Origin: Pinibacter soli
GTDB taxonomy: Bacteria; Bacteroidota; Bacteroidia; Chitinophagales; Chitinophagaceae
DNA: 64,000 bases
Reading direction: 5' to 3'
Assembly: GCF_029961145.1 (NCBI RefSeq)
Contig: NZ_JASBRG010000005.1
Coordinates: 372,001 to 436,000, forward strand
In this document: positions 9,353 through 19,863 of the stretch, one piece after another
How positions within the stretch are numbered: the first letter of the stretch is position 1
Layout of the letters: each line of letters starts with the position of its first letter
Position numbers and translations under genes: made by a program
The notes under the pieces: model-generated
Told to the model about the DNA's origin: nothing
Databases searched by the model: none
What the model saw: only the letters and a program-made list of their open reading frames with translations

Positions 9353-11182
9353 ATGGATCGTAATACTATTATCGGCTTTGTATTATTAGCTGGTCTTCTC
9401 TTCGCTTATCTTTTTATCTCAACAAAGAACACACATGAACTGGAGGCAAAAAAGAAAGTTGTTGAAGATTCAATCGCAAGAGTTGAACTTGCAAAAAAGA
9501 GAGCAGAAGCAGCTGCTGACACTACTCACACTTTAACTGTAGCATCGGCAGACAGTGGTTTTAACAGCGCAACTGCTGTTGCAGAACAACTGGTTACAGT
9601 GGAAAACGAATTGGTAAAAGTTGTTCTTACAAGCAAAGGAGGTATTCCTAAAACTGTAGAACTAAAAAAATACAACTCTTTTCAAAATCAACCTGTGAAA
9701 TTGGTTGATGGCGATAAAGATGTTATTTCTTACGCTGTTAATGCAAACAACGCAGGCAAACAAACAACTGATCTTTATTTCAAACCCGGCCAGGTTACAA
9801 AAGCGGCTGATGGCAGTCAAACTGTTTCTTTCGTTGTGAATGGTGGTAATGGCGAGGTGATCACTCACCAATACACGTTGAAACCAGGCAGCTATTTCAT
9901 AGATTTCAATATTGGTTTGCAAGGCGCAGATAAATTGCTTTCTCAAAATTCTTTCAATCTTTTGTGGCAATCTCAATTGGTACAACAAGAGAAAGATCTG
10001 GATTATGAAAAACAACAATCACAATTGTGCTTCGTACAAGATGGCGATTTTGACTACCACAACATCCACTCAACGGACATAAAGAAATTTGAAAAACCAA
10101 TTAGCTGGTTAAGTGCGAAACAACACTTTTTCAACACAGCAATTATTGCAAAAAACAATTTTGACGGTGGCCAGGTAGATTGGGCAGCTCCTACTTCTGA
10201 CACAGTGAAAGAACTTTCTTTAGTGAAAGCAAACTTCAATACAAAAGTAGCTCCGGGCCCAACAGCTAACATCCAGCTACAATTGTACTATGGTCCAAAC
10301 GACTATAAAATTTTGCGTAACAGCGGTGTAAAGAAAATGGACAAGATCATTAACCTTGGCCAAAGTCTTTACGCGTTCGTTCGTCCGATCAACCAATACA
10401 TCATCATGCCGGTGTTTGACTTCTTCAAAGGTTTTGTTGCAAGCTATGGTGTTGTTATTTTGTTGCTTACACTTTTCATCCGTTTGCTCACCTCTCCGCT
10501 TGTTTACTCAAGCTACCTGAGCGGTGCAAAAATGAAAGCGCTTCGTCCTGAAATTGATGTTATCAGAAAAAAACATGGCGACGACCAACAGCAGTTTGGC
10601 ATGGAGCAAATGAAATTGTTCCGTGAAGCGGGTGTAAATCCATTGGGCGGTTGTATTCCTGCATTGCTGCAGATCCCTATCTTCTTTGCGTTGTATAGTT
10701 TCTTTAACTCAAACATAGCATTGCGTGGAGAAAGCTTCCTGTGGGCAAAAGATCTTTCTGTATATGATACGATCATCAGCTTTGGTGTAAAAATTCCTTT
10801 GCTGGGAGATCATATCAGCTTGTTCACCTTGCTTGCCGTTATAACCAGCTTCCTGATCTCATTGTACGGTATGTCCAACACTCCGGATCAAAATAACCCG
10901 GCGCTAAAATACATGCCTTATATTTTCCCATTCATGCTTCTGTTTATCTTCAACAAACTTCCATCAGCGTTGACATGGTACTATACAGTTTCAAACGTGA
11001 TTACATTGATCCTTCAGTTTGTGATCCAGAATTACATTATCAATCATGAAAAAATTCTGGCGAAACTGGAAGAAAACCGTAAGAAGCCTAAATCAAAATC
11101 GAAATGGCAGGAAAGGATGGAACAAATGCAGGAAACGCAGAAAAGAGTACAGGATATGCAGCAAAAAAATAAAGGAAAATAA
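9353..11182 (+). CDS. yidC: Membrane protein insertase YidC
   Basis: YidC inserts and folds inner-membrane proteins, alone or with SecYEG. The 609-residue protein has an N-terminal membrane anchor (residues 5-22, IIGFVLLAGLLFAYLFIS). A large periplasmic beta domain (about 60-340) follows, then the conserved core of membrane helices. The core includes YGVVILLLTLFIRLLTSPL, the cytoplasmic KMKALRPEIDVIRKKHG loop and GVNPLGGCIPALLQIPIFFALYSFF. The C-terminus is highly basic and glutamine-rich (KKPKSKSKWQERMEQMQ), as expected for ribosome contact. It is expressed alone between a -7 element and a terminator. Confidence 0.97.
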   Translation: MDRNTIIGFVLLAGLLFAYLFISTKNTHELEAKKKVVEDSIARVELAKKRAEAAADTTHTLTVASADSGFNSATAVAEQLVTVENELVKVVLTSKGGIPKTVELKKYNSFQNQPVKLVDGDKDVISYAVNANNAGKQTTDLYFKPGQVTKAADGSQTVSFVVNGGNGEVITHQYTLKPGSYFIDFNIGLQGADKLLSQNSFNLLWQSQLVQQEKDLDYEKQQSQLCFVQDGDFDYHNIHSTDIKKFEKPISWLSAKQHFFNTAIIAKNNFDGGQVDWAAPTSDTVKELSLVKANFNTKVAPGPTANIQLQLYYGPNDYKILRNSGVKKMDKIINLGQSLYAFVRPINQYIIMPVFDFFKGFVASYGVVILLLTLFIRLLTSPLVYSSYLSGAKMKALRPEIDVIRKKHGDDQQQFGMEQMKLFREAGVNPLGGCIPALLQIPIFFALYSFFNSNIALRGESFLWAKDLSVYDTIISFGVKIPLLGDHISLFTLLAVITSFLISLYGMSNTPDQNNPALKYMPYIFPFMLLFIFNKLPSALTWYYTVSNVITLILQFVIQNYIINHEKILAKLEENRKKPKSKSKWQERMEQMQETQKRVQDMQQKNKGK

Positions 11183-11205
11183 TAAATCATAGATTTTCAA
11201 TAAAA

Positions 11206-11245
11206 AAGACCTTCTTCGAATTAGAAATTCAGAAGGTCTTTCTTA
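11206..11245 (+). terminator. Intrinsic terminator of yidC
   Basis: AAGACCTTCT (11206-11215) pairs with AGAAGGTCTT (11231-11240), followed by TCTTATTTTT. Confidence 0.8.
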
Positions 11246-11313
11246 TTTTTAGAAGGCAACTATATACTTACTAACATCGTCTAAGCAAAAAGGATATCAT
11301 CCCAGTGATTATC

Positions 11314-11973
11314 ATGAAACGAATAAATGTTCTAATAACTTTTGTTTTACTCATTACAACCTTGCATTCTGTTGCCCAGAAAAAAGTTTCTGACCTCACC
11401 CTCGTATACGATGCTGTGATTAGTACCGGGACATCTGAACCCAAGCTGGCCGATGCGTTTGACGGATCTACCACTACAATATATTTGAAATCTAACCTGA
11501 GCCGCACCGAAATGGTAAGCGCACTTGCTTCTTTTACAACTATTTATAACGGGCAAACGGGCAATGCCGTCATTCTTGAAGAGGTCAACGGCCAAAAGCT
11601 GCTCATCAAAATGAACGCGGAGAACTGGAAGGAAAAGAACAAAAAATACGCTGATATTAGGTTTGTTGACTCTACAGAAACGAAAGTGATTGCAGGATAT
11701 AAGTGTAAAAAGGCAGTCGCTCAATTAAACGATGGCACTTCTTTCGTGGTTTATTACACAACTGATATTCTTCCTGAAAACATGGATTTCAATTACCAGT
11801 TTAGAAACCTGAAGGGACTTCCTTTGGCATATGAAGTAACGCAGGGTAATCTCAAAATAGCTTACACCGTTTCGTCTATAAGTTTGAATCCGGTACCTTC
11901 CACAAAGTTTGATATTCCCAAAAGCGGATACAGGGAAATGACTTATGATGAGAGTAAAAAGCTTGGAATGTAA
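11314..11973 (+). CDS. Secreted GLPGLI/DUF4412-like protein
   Basis: This is a 219-residue exported protein. The ATG at 11314 gives the signal peptide MKRINVLITFVLLITTLHSVAQ; an upstream GTG adds only three residues. The body is beta-rich. TKVIAGYKCKKAVAQLNDGT followed by VVYYTTDILPENMDFNY resembles the core of the GLPGLI and DUF4412 families (an atypical G-Y-K-C strand, then a modified hydrophobic strand). No enzymatic function is known for these families. The downstream glycosyltransferase starts 60 bp later and may share the transcript. Confidence 0.6.
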   Translation: MKRINVLITFVLLITTLHSVAQKKVSDLTLVYDAVISTGTSEPKLADAFDGSTTTIYLKSNLSRTEMVSALASFTTIYNGQTGNAVILEEVNGQKLLIKMNAENWKEKNKKYADIRFVDSTETKVIAGYKCKKAVAQLNDGTSFVVYYTTDILPENMDFNYQFRNLKGLPLAYEVTQGNLKIAYTVSSISLNPVPSTKFDIPKSGYREMTYDESKKLGM

Positions 11974-12033
11974 CTACTTTCGCTTTTTAGTGAATTTGTA
12001 ATAGCACCATGCTTAATCAAGCAATATTGATTT

Positions 12034-13140
12034 GTGAAAAAAAGAATTCTATTTCTTATTGGAGATGATCCCAACTATGATCAGAGAATGCAAAAAACAT
12101 GTGCATCCCTGGCCAGCAACAATTATGATGTGCTGTTGGTAGGCATAGCAAGATCGAAAAATGTAAAGCCTTTATTGTCTCAACCCTTCGAGCAGCGGCG
12201 GTTCCGCGTATTTTCAAAAAAAGGCTTTTGGCTATTTGCCGAAATCAATTTCCGTTTGTTCTTTAATCTATTGTTCACCCGGTGTGATGCGATCTGTTGT
12301 ATTGACCTGGACACAATAATGCCGGGCTATTTTCTGTCCATTTTGAAGAGAAAAAAAATGGCACACGACGCACATGAGCTTTTTTGTGAAATGCCGAGTA
12401 TCGCATTAAGACCCCGTATTCACAAATTTTGGAAGCGCATCGAAAAAACATTTTTACCAAAATTTAAAAACGGCTATACGGTAAATGAGAGTCTTGCTAA
12501 AGAGTACAATACAATGTACGGGCTATCTTACCAAGTGATAATGAACGCCGCAGTTTTAAATAAAAACGATGATGTTCAGGAAGTCAAGGATAAAAAGCTT
12601 TTACTATATCAGGGCGCCATACAAACAGGAAGAGGCATTGAATATCTTATTCAGGCCATGAAATATATTGACGCCCAACTGGTGATTTGTGGCAGAGGAG
12701 ATTTTTTTGAGGCAGCAAAACAATTAACGACAGAACTGGGGCTAAAAGAAAAAATTGATTTCAAAGGCTATGTTTTCCCTGAAGATTTGAAGATGATAAC
12801 CAGGAGAGCTTACATTGGTTTAAACATGCTTTTAGCGGAAGGTAAAAGTTACTATTTGTCTCTTTCCAATCGCACATTTGATTATATGCATGCATTAACA
12901 CCTCAGATCGCGATGGAACTGCCTGAGTACGCACACATTAACAGCGAGTATGAAGTGGCACTTTTAATAAAAGAGCTATCAGTTGAAAACATCGTTTCCG
13001 CCATCCGGCTTTTAATGCAGGATGAAGCTTTGTACAGGCGGTTGCAACAGAACTGCAAACGGGCCCGACTGCAATACAATTGGCAATATGAGGAAAAGAA
13101 ATTGCTTTCGTTTTATAACAATCTATTCAAAGCTGATTAA
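12034..13140 (+). CDS. Glycosyltransferase, GT-B fold (GT4-like)
   Basis: A 368-residue protein that starts at GTG; no in-frame ATG gives a complete N-terminus. MKKRILFLIGDDPNYDQRMQ is a typical first Rossmann strand and loop of GT4 enzymes. KKLLLYQGAIQTGRGIEYL starts the C-terminal domain. The nucleotide-sugar region includes LVICGRGDFFEAAKQL, EKIDFKGYV and SLSNRTFDYMHALTPQIAM. The classic EX7E glutamates are replaced by a weaker pattern, as in many envelope-glycan enzymes of Bacteroidota. The donor and acceptor sugars cannot be told. The polytopic GT39-like gene follows by 104 bp, so both may act on one cell-surface glycan. Confidence 0.8.
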   Translation: MKKRILFLIGDDPNYDQRMQKTCASLASNNYDVLLVGIARSKNVKPLLSQPFEQRRFRVFSKKGFWLFAEINFRLFFNLLFTRCDAICCIDLDTIMPGYFLSILKRKKMAHDAHELFCEMPSIALRPRIHKFWKRIEKTFLPKFKNGYTVNESLAKEYNTMYGLSYQVIMNAAVLNKNDDVQEVKDKKLLLYQGAIQTGRGIEYLIQAMKYIDAQLVICGRGDFFEAAKQLTTELGLKEKIDFKGYVFPEDLKMITRRAYIGLNMLLAEGKSYYLSLSNRTFDYMHALTPQIAMELPEYAHINSEYEVALLIKELSVENIVSAIRLLMQDEALYRRLQQNCKRARLQYNWQYEEKKLLSFYNNLFKAD

Positions 13141-13244
13141 AAGCTCATGTCACGGTTATGGATATCCCAAAAGCTTTGGTTAACCCAATTCACTTTATTA
13201 ATTAAATTTACCCCAAAAAAACACACTTTTCCAAGTTATAGATT

Positions 13245-14660
13245 ATGATAAAAGCTAAAGAAAATTATGTTTTACTAGTAGCCATTGTAGCATTTATAAT
13301 CGGAAAAGTATTTTTATTACACACCTATTTTTTTTGGGACAGCACAGAGGCAATGTCGGTTCCGGCTAATTATTTATACGATAACAATTTCAGCAATTTC
13401 AATTACCCCAATGGTGTTGCAGATCCTCCCCTCATTCATTTTATTTTAGCTTTGAGTTGGAAAATATTCGGACGCAGTCTTGTAACATCTCATATCATTC
13501 TTGGCCTTTTTTCAGTTGGGTGTTTTTACCAGGTGTTTTTGTTTTGTAAAAAAAATGCGTCGATAAAGATCGCTGTCGCTTTTGTTTTTTTGCTGATGAT
13601 ATTAGATGCCTCTTTTTTAACGCAGACATCATTATTGTTTCCCGATATTTTCCTGTTATTCTTTTCTTTTTTGAGTATTAATCTGTATCAAAAAAAAGAG
13701 CAGTTCTTATTATCCCTTTCGCTTCTGTTCTTATCATTGTGCAGCCTACGTGCCTCTGCCATTTGTGGCGCCATCGGCCTGGCTATTTTCTTTTATGAAT
13801 TGGCAACAGATAAAAACAAAGCACCGCTGAAAGTTTTCAAAAGATCTATAGTTCCTTTTCTTCCGTCTATTGTAGCAATCGCAATATTCTTTGCCACAAA
13901 AAAAATAACTACCGGCTCCTTTTTTATCCAGGATAACACTATGTGGAAAGACAGTTGGAAGCTGGCAAGCGCCAAACAATTCCTAAAAAATATCAGAGGC
14001 GTTATCAGATTCATGCTCGATAACGGAACAATTGTTAGCTGGATCGCCCTGGCTTTCCTGTGGTTTAATTTAAAGGACAAGAAGAACTTCCTGAAAGAAA
14101 GCCGGTTCGTAATCTATCTCTTTGTTGCTACATTATTTGTAATGAGCCTGCTTACCTTGCCTTTCACCAATATGTTTGGCAAAAGGTATTTCATATTGCC
14201 CTGTATAGTCTTAAACTTTCTTGCAGGTAAAATGGCTTTCGACGTTTTGAAAAGAAATGCAGCTATTAAAGTTTGCATACTTATGCTTGCTGGCATGATA
14301 TCCAGTCATTTTTGGAAGTATCCTGAACGTTTTTCCACGGCGTGGGATTGCACACTTGGCCATTTGCCTTATTATCACCTGCGGCAACAAGCGATCGATT
14401 ATGTTAAGGAGAACAATATAGATCCTTCGACAATGAGTTTCTTTTTTCCAGCATCACAAAAAGGAAAGTATACTGAACTGAATGATGGCGAAATGTCTTT
14501 CGCAAATTTGGATCTTTCCAAAAATATGTATGCGACCTGCAGTAATATTTCAAACAGGGACATTACGTTAAACAACCAAATAACCAATCACTGGCAATTG
14601 ATAAAGGAATTTTCTGATTGCGGTATTTACATCAGGATATATAAGAATCCTGCAAGGTAA
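13245..14660 (+). CDS. Polytopic GT39/ArnT-like glycosyltransferase
   Basis: An integral membrane protein of 471 residues with about ten hydrophobic helices and a soluble C-terminal region of about 110 residues. The first periplasmic loop contains FFWDSTEAMSVPANYLYDN, followed by PPLIHFILALSWKIFGRSLV. This is the arrangement of the acidic catalytic loop and PP motif in the PMT/ArnT superfamily, which transfers sugars from polyprenyl phosphate donors. The basic start (MIKAKENY) is normal. It follows the GT4-like gene and is followed by a terminator shared with porU. The substrate is unknown. Confidence 0.7.
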   Translation: MIKAKENYVLLVAIVAFIIGKVFLLHTYFFWDSTEAMSVPANYLYDNNFSNFNYPNGVADPPLIHFILALSWKIFGRSLVTSHIILGLFSVGCFYQVFLFCKKNASIKIAVAFVFLLMILDASFLTQTSLLFPDIFLLFFSFLSINLYQKKEQFLLSLSLLFLSLCSLRASAICGAIGLAIFFYELATDKNKAPLKVFKRSIVPFLPSIVAIAIFFATKKITTGSFFIQDNTMWKDSWKLASAKQFLKNIRGVIRFMLDNGTIVSWIALAFLWFNLKDKKNFLKESRFVIYLFVATLFVMSLLTLPFTNMFGKRYFILPCIVLNFLAGKMAFDVLKRNAAIKVCILMLAGMISSHFWKYPERFSTAWDCTLGHLPYYHLRQQAIDYVKENNIDPSTMSFFFPASQKGKYTELNDGEMSFANLDLSKNMYATCSNISNRDITLNNQITNHWQLIKEFSDCGIYIRIYKNPAR

Positions 14661-14692
14661 GTTTTGAGTTTTGAGTCGTGAACCAGAAAATA

Positions 14693-14730
14693 AATACAAA
14701 AGCGTCCCGGTTAAAGGACGCTTTCGTATT
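14693..14730. terminator. Bidirectional terminator between the GT39-like gene and porU
   Basis: AATAC-A-AAAGCGTCC (14693-14707) pairs with GGACGCTTT-C-GTATT (14716-14730), with one mismatch and an 8-nt loop. It is flanked by A and T runs, so it works for the two converging genes. Confidence 0.8.
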
Positions 14731-14745
14731 TTGAATCTTTATTTC

Positions 14746-17700
14746 TTATCTCATTAAATACATTTTTCCATAGCCGCTATTGAAGAACTTGTCTGTATCG
14801 TCTCCTTTAGCTTTGTATTTATCCATTTTCTTTCCATCCAAAGTTGTTACTACGCGATAAATGTAAACGCCGTTTGCCAGGCGCTGGCCAAACTGATCAG
14901 TTCCATCCCATTTAAACTCTGTAATGTTCCTACCAATGTGCAGTGGACCGAGTTCATCTTTCGTAATTTCTCTGACTACTTTTCCTGTTATCGTTAATAT
15001 CTGGATCTTAAACTGCTGCGGAATTTCGCTTCCCGTAATCGTAAATACAAACGCCGTTGAAGTAGTAAACGGATTCGGATAGTTGAGCAGATTAGAGATC
15101 ATTGGTTTACTGATTACAGTAAAACCAATTCTGTAATCAACCTGCCCCGCTGCGTTGCCGCTCTTATCCTTTCCGGATAATATCAGTTCGTAATTGTCGC
15201 CATCGCTACTGTAAGAATTTTCAAATGATGGCGTAAACTCTATGCTGGCCGTATTGTCTGATGCACTTTGAGCCGGTATGAATCGCAGGGTATCGTTGTC
15301 ATATTTGTATGAACGAATTTCGCCAGGGGTAATACCTCCATCGGGACTTGGGAACTTCACTCTTACTTTTAGCAGCGATGTATCGTTCAACAATAAATAC
15401 TTCGCATTGTCCTTAAGCTTTATAAGAATATGAGGTTTCGCGGAAACGATATCCTGGTTCAAAATGTGTACACCGTCAAAGGTTACATCCATCATCGGAT
15501 TGGTATTATCTCCCTTCACATAAAAGTTCTTGTAGAAGAAGTTATTATACAAATACGCTTCAGGCTGGTTAAAATCCGGATTGAAGTTTACATACATTGT
15601 ATTGTTTCCGCTGAAGTCTTTTGTATCAACATCATACTTTAACGTAACGGTGTCCCCTGCTATCAAAGGCTTCGTTTTAGGGAGTGATATAACGTGAGCT
15701 ACATTGTCCTTATCTGTAACCGTCATTTTCACCAGGATGCTGTCAAACTTCGTTTGGCTAATGTTTTTAAAAGCCACGGCCAGAGGCACTTTTTCGCCTA
15801 TATCAAGTGTATCCTTAAACTTGAAGTACATGTTTGCTGCAATTGCCCCTTCCGGAACAGGATCATAGTTTACTCTCCAATATTTTAGCTGATATGGTGT
15901 GATCGACACAGAATCCTTCGTGTACATTCTAAACTTGAGATTAGGATAACTCTTTGCGTCGATGGACGAAATATCCACATCAGCGTCTGAAGTTTGCAAC
16001 GTTTTAAGTAAGGTCTCATTGTTATTATTATCCACTCCTATCAGCTGCACAGTTACACTATCCTTGGAGGGAGTTTCTGTACTATTACCGCGCCAATGAA
16101 ATTGTTTCCAGGCTTTTGCCGGACCAAAGGTTGGTGAAACCACGTCTCCTTCATAGTCCTCGATCTGACCTGTTGCAGACAAAGTCACATGGTCAGACGT
16201 ACCGATACTAAATGCACTCTTTGCAACAAACGAAGGATCATTATTTCTGTAAATTAATATAAATGTTCTGACCGCGTTGAATGAGTCAATATTAATAAAT
16301 CCTTCTTGCAGTAATTTATGGTAAAGAGATTTGTTATGGCCCAGTACTGTTGTATCATCTTGCCAGTTTTTTGCGTAAGTAACGCCAGTGGTACCATACA
16401 CAAAGGGAGCTCCCATTGACACTCTGACAACCACATATGCTTTATCGGGAATTGAATTGAGGAAATTATATGCGTTTATTCTTCCTGTTGGGCTACTTAT
16501 ATCATATTGGAAGTTATATAATCTGTCAGCTCCACAAAGTGGTTTTGAATTATAAAGCCCGCTCGGATTTTTCCACAATTTAAATGTAATCGGATCGAAA
16601 ACATTGAATACAATCCCGAAACCACATGCGTTCTGAATAAACAAGTTTCTTGAAGAACCCATAACAAAATCTGCCGGTCCTTGCCATGCATCACCCAGCA
16701 CACCGCTTGTAACATCCATCGTAACAGAACTGCTTGCATATTGCCAGGCTCTGTTGGAGTTTATCGACATCGAATCAGCTGCTGATTCCTGATGTTGATA
16801 ATAGTGGGATTGGTTGAATCCTGGCGTACTGTTGCTTAAATAGATAAAAGAGAACATGTTCCAGTGATACTGATCTCCCGCTTGCGGAACAATGGACACA
16901 CGCCAATAATACACAACACTATCCAGATAATTTAATCCCGAGTTAAACTCAATAACTCCACCCACACTGTTCAATTTAACCTGACGCTTCATCCCAGAAT
17001 TAAACAATGCTGTGGTATCAATTTCCATCACATAATCTCTTGCTTCGCTAAAAGGATTTGATGTGGATGCATACAGCTTTTGACCTTGCGTATTTACAAT
17101 TGAATAGTTATATGGATAAGCTGGTCTTGCTTCGTCTTCATAAATGAAAAACTCCTTTGTTATACTGTTGTTTGATTCCGATACTTCGTCTACCACGTTG
17201 TCTGCGTCGATGGTGATGACAACCTTATTCGTTCCTTTATCTTTTGAAGCAATAATAGGAATAGGAACTGTTACAGAATCGCTGTAATAAATACCTTTCA
17301 TTTTTTGCCTGTACAGCACAGTTGATGTTCCGTCGGCGTGAATATGTTTTACTTCAAGAGTGATGGAATCTTTAACGGCTTTTCCCAGGTTATACAATCT
17401 TATAAACGCTTTACAGTTTCCTTCAGCCAGAGAAATAAATGACGGCGTTATCAGCACCTGCGGGTCCTCAATTACATAATCTGGCTTAGGTTGAAAATTG
17501 AATTTAATTGCCGGGTCCCCATGTATTAATATCTGCTCTGCGTGAAAACGTGAATAAAAGTCTTGTTGGCTCAGATAGGACGCTTTTAGAGCTTCCCTAT
17601 TTATAATTCCAAGCGATTGCGCATAGTTTTTAGAACGCACGTCATCACTAAAATTTATGAGGTAAGGATGTAAATATTGAACTATACCATAGTGTGTACT

Positions 17701-19854
17701 GGCGACAAAAGCAATAGCACCACGTTGTTTCGCCAATGTGAATTTTTCCGAGATCGTCTCCAACGTTGTTAAACGGGAGTAAGTAAGTGAGAAATCATTC
17801 CCTGCATTACAACCACTCACTGAAAAGATAGGATATTTACCGGCGTTATTGTAATTCTGAGGATCGCTTAAATTAAATGCTAATGAAGTCGACGCTGAGT
17901 GGCCAAAATACGTTAGCAAACTCATTCCGTTTTCAAACAAATTCGAGATTGTTTGCGCCACATCCTGCCCCGCATTGTTTATCGTAGTTTTACAGAATAC
18001 AGTCACTTTTGTTCCGGCTAATGTGTCCTCAATAATATTTTTGTAAATACCCACATACTGACACAACAAAGGACCGGTTAAATCATCATCTGCGCCCGTA
18101 AGCTCAAGCACGTTCTTCATCCAAAGTTTATCAGCAATAGTATTTTGCGCTGTCCGCTGCTGCGTTTCATACTCTACAAGTTTCTGCAAATAATCCTCCA
18201 CCTCTTTTCCGGTAATAACAGAAAGGCGGCCGATGGGAACCGTTACAATCGGAGAAGTAACCCCATTTGCACTCAGCATATTGTCCGAGGCCGGATTACC
18301 AAACGTTGGAACCAGGCATAATTGGCTCAAAAGCGTACTTCCCAGATTAGGGGTCGCTTCCGCGTAGTTAACCCCTTTACCAATCAATAAAACATCTTTC
18401 GGAACTGTTGTAAACTTGTTCCTTGCAAATGCTATAAAATTTTTTACAGAAGACGGATGATATGTAATGCCGTAAGCGAACTGATCTGTCAGCTCATTAA
18501 TGTCAGCCACCTTTGCATTAAAACTTCCCCCATTAACGGAGCTTCTATAATTAGCATAGTCCTGAACAGGATTGTTACTACTCGAACCCGTATACAAAAC
18601 AGGGTTGCTGACGATCAGAAAATCCCCTTGGTTTACAGCTTTTGAATAGTCAACAAATTGTCTGGGAGTAAGTGTACTTATAGTTGCAAATTGCCCACCA
18701 GCCTGGCTTGCCAAAATGAATGTTGAAATGGTGGAAGAAGGAGGCAGTAAAAACTTTACCTTACCTGCTGTAGCTATATCACCAACATATCTCTTTTGAG
18801 TTGTGATATCCAACAAAACCGGGGCCACATTGCCCGTATTAAAGTTGGTTATTTCAAGATAATAGCCGTTGCTGTTAGGAGCAAGATTAAACTGAAAATT
18901 GTCTGATACGCCGCCGAAGTTGAATTGTCTCGGATAAGTAAGTTCATAAAACGAAACAACTACTCTATCGTTAGCGCTGTCAGCAGCATTATAAAAAGAA
19001 ACTGTAGTTGAAGCAGTATTAAAATTTGAAAGTGGGACCGTTGCAGTTCGCACAACATCAGATTCCAGGGTTAATTGTGAAGAGCTTACAACACTGTTGT
19101 TGACCTTCACATCAAGTCTGCGACTGTAGCGCATATTGTTACCGAACGCTCCATATTTTATCGAGCCGTCGGGTGCACCACTTCCTGAATATAAAAACAT
19201 ATTGTTTAATGCAGGCGCATTATAGGTAGCTTTTGTTCCAATATCAGCTGTGCTCCAGAACTCGCCCTGGTCATAAGAAGATGAATATACAAACTCGCCT
19301 ACGTCCTGGTAGAAGCCGGGATTAATTTTGTCTTTAAAATAGCCGCCCAGCGTGCACATGAAGTATGGCTCAACTGGTAAGGCTGGATTGCTTACATCAT
19401 TATTCAATGTGTTATAACGGGCATTGGCAGCAACATTCGGACGAACTAATAAAAAATATGTTCCAGCATCCTCAAAAAGACTTACAGCTGTTGAATGCTG
19501 GTATACCGGATCTCTATATAATTGTTTATCGGGAACACCATCATTTGTAGTTGCCCAAAATTCAATGTACCCATTGGCAGGAAGCTTTCCTGTTGCAGAT
19601 GATGTATATAAGGGAACTTCTTTCCCGTTTTTGTACAGCGCATAGTCCTCTGCGTTAGCACCGTCTATGCCCGCAGTTGCCAATGTAGAAACCGGAATGC
19701 GGTACAACCCGGTTTTGTACACTTTGAACTTGTAATAAGTTTTAGTAAAATCTATCCATTCGTTGCCATATTGTTGGGCCATCGTGGCAAAGCAAAGCAT
19801 TACCAAAAGCAGTGTTAAGCAGTTCCTTTTATGACAACCTGTCTTTTTTTGCAT
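14746..19854 (-). CDS. porU: Type IX secretion sortase PorU (C25 gingipain-type peptidase)
   Basis: PorU is the cell-surface peptidase that removes the C-terminal signal of T9SS cargo and attaches the cargo to lipid. The protein has 1702 residues, longer than the roughly 1160-1300 of well-studied PorU. A signal peptide (to about residue 26) leads into a beta-rich pro-region. The C25 catalytic pair is His652 in YFGHSAS and Cys682 in SVSGCNAGNDF. Further on are a CARDB-like adhesion domain at about 800-900 and a second at about 1350-1455. From about 1590 there is a FlgD-like C-terminal domain (NPFTTST, FKWDGTDQFGQRLANGVYIY) that resembles a T9SS signal itself. It lies 9 bp after porV, in the conserved porV-porU order. 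Confidence 0.93.
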   Translation of the reverse strand: MQKKTGCHKRNCLTLLLVMLCFATMAQQYGNEWIDFTKTYYKFKVYKTGLYRIPVSTLATAGIDGANAEDYALYKNGKEVPLYTSSATGKLPANGYIEFWATTNDGVPDKQLYRDPVYQHSTAVSLFEDAGTYFLLVRPNVAANARYNTLNNDVSNPALPVEPYFMCTLGGYFKDKINPGFYQDVGEFVYSSSYDQGEFWSTADIGTKATYNAPALNNMFLYSGSGAPDGSIKYGAFGNNMRYSRRLDVKVNNSVVSSSQLTLESDVVRTATVPLSNFNTASTTVSFYNAADSANDRVVVSFYELTYPRQFNFGGVSDNFQFNLAPNSNGYYLEITNFNTGNVAPVLLDITTQKRYVGDIATAGKVKFLLPPSSTISTFILASQAGGQFATISTLTPRQFVDYSKAVNQGDFLIVSNPVLYTGSSSNNPVQDYANYRSSVNGGSFNAKVADINELTDQFAYGITYHPSSVKNFIAFARNKFTTVPKDVLLIGKGVNYAEATPNLGSTLLSQLCLVPTFGNPASDNMLSANGVTSPIVTVPIGRLSVITGKEVEDYLQKLVEYETQQRTAQNTIADKLWMKNVLELTGADDDLTGPLLCQYVGIYKNIIEDTLAGTKVTVFCKTTINNAGQDVAQTISNLFENGMSLLTYFGHSASTSLAFNLSDPQNYNNAGKYPIFSVSGCNAGNDFSLTYSRLTTLETISEKFTLAKQRGAIAFVASTHYGIVQYLHPYLINFSDDVRSKNYAQSLGIINREALKASYLSQQDFYSRFHAEQILIHGDPAIKFNFQPKPDYVIEDPQVLITPSFISLAEGNCKAFIRLYNLGKAVKDSITLEVKHIHADGTSTVLYRQKMKGIYYSDSVTVPIPIIASKDKGTNKVVITIDADNVVDEVSESNNSITKEFFIYEDEARPAYPYNYSIVNTQGQKLYASTSNPFSEARDYVMEIDTTALFNSGMKRQVKLNSVGGVIEFNSGLNYLDSVVYYWRVSIVPQAGDQYHWNMFSFIYLSNSTPGFNQSHYYQHQESAADSMSINSNRAWQYASSSVTMDVTSGVLGDAWQGPADFVMGSSRNLFIQNACGFGIVFNVFDPITFKLWKNPSGLYNSKPLCGADRLYNFQYDISSPTGRINAYNFLNSIPDKAYVVVRVSMGAPFVYGTTGVTYAKNWQDDTTVLGHNKSLYHKLLQEGFINIDSFNAVRTFILIYRNNDPSFVAKSAFSIGTSDHVTLSATGQIEDYEGDVVSPTFGPAKAWKQFHWRGNSTETPSKDSVTVQLIGVDNNNNETLLKTLQTSDADVDISSIDAKSYPNLKFRMYTKDSVSITPYQLKYWRVNYDPVPEGAIAANMYFKFKDTLDIGEKVPLAVAFKNISQTKFDSILVKMTVTDKDNVAHVISLPKTKPLIAGDTVTLKYDVDTKDFSGNNTMYVNFNPDFNQPEAYLYNNFFYKNFYVKGDNTNPMMDVTFDGVHILNQDIVSAKPHILIKLKDNAKYLLLNDTSLLKVRVKFPSPDGGITPGEIRSYKYDNDTLRFIPAQSASDNTASIEFTPSFENSYSSDGDNYELILSGKDKSGNAAGQVDYRIGFTVISKPMISNLLNYPNPFTTSTAFVFTITGSEIPQQFKIQILTITGKVVREITKDELGPLHIGRNITEFKWDGTDQFGQRLANGVYIYRVVTTLDGKKMDKYKAKGDDTDKFFNSGYGKMYLMR

Positions 19855-19863
19855 AGTAAATAC

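Noticed and set aside
16254-16739. Short open frames on the minus strand within porU, in other frames.
   Set aside because: They are frame shadows of a long well-supported gene.
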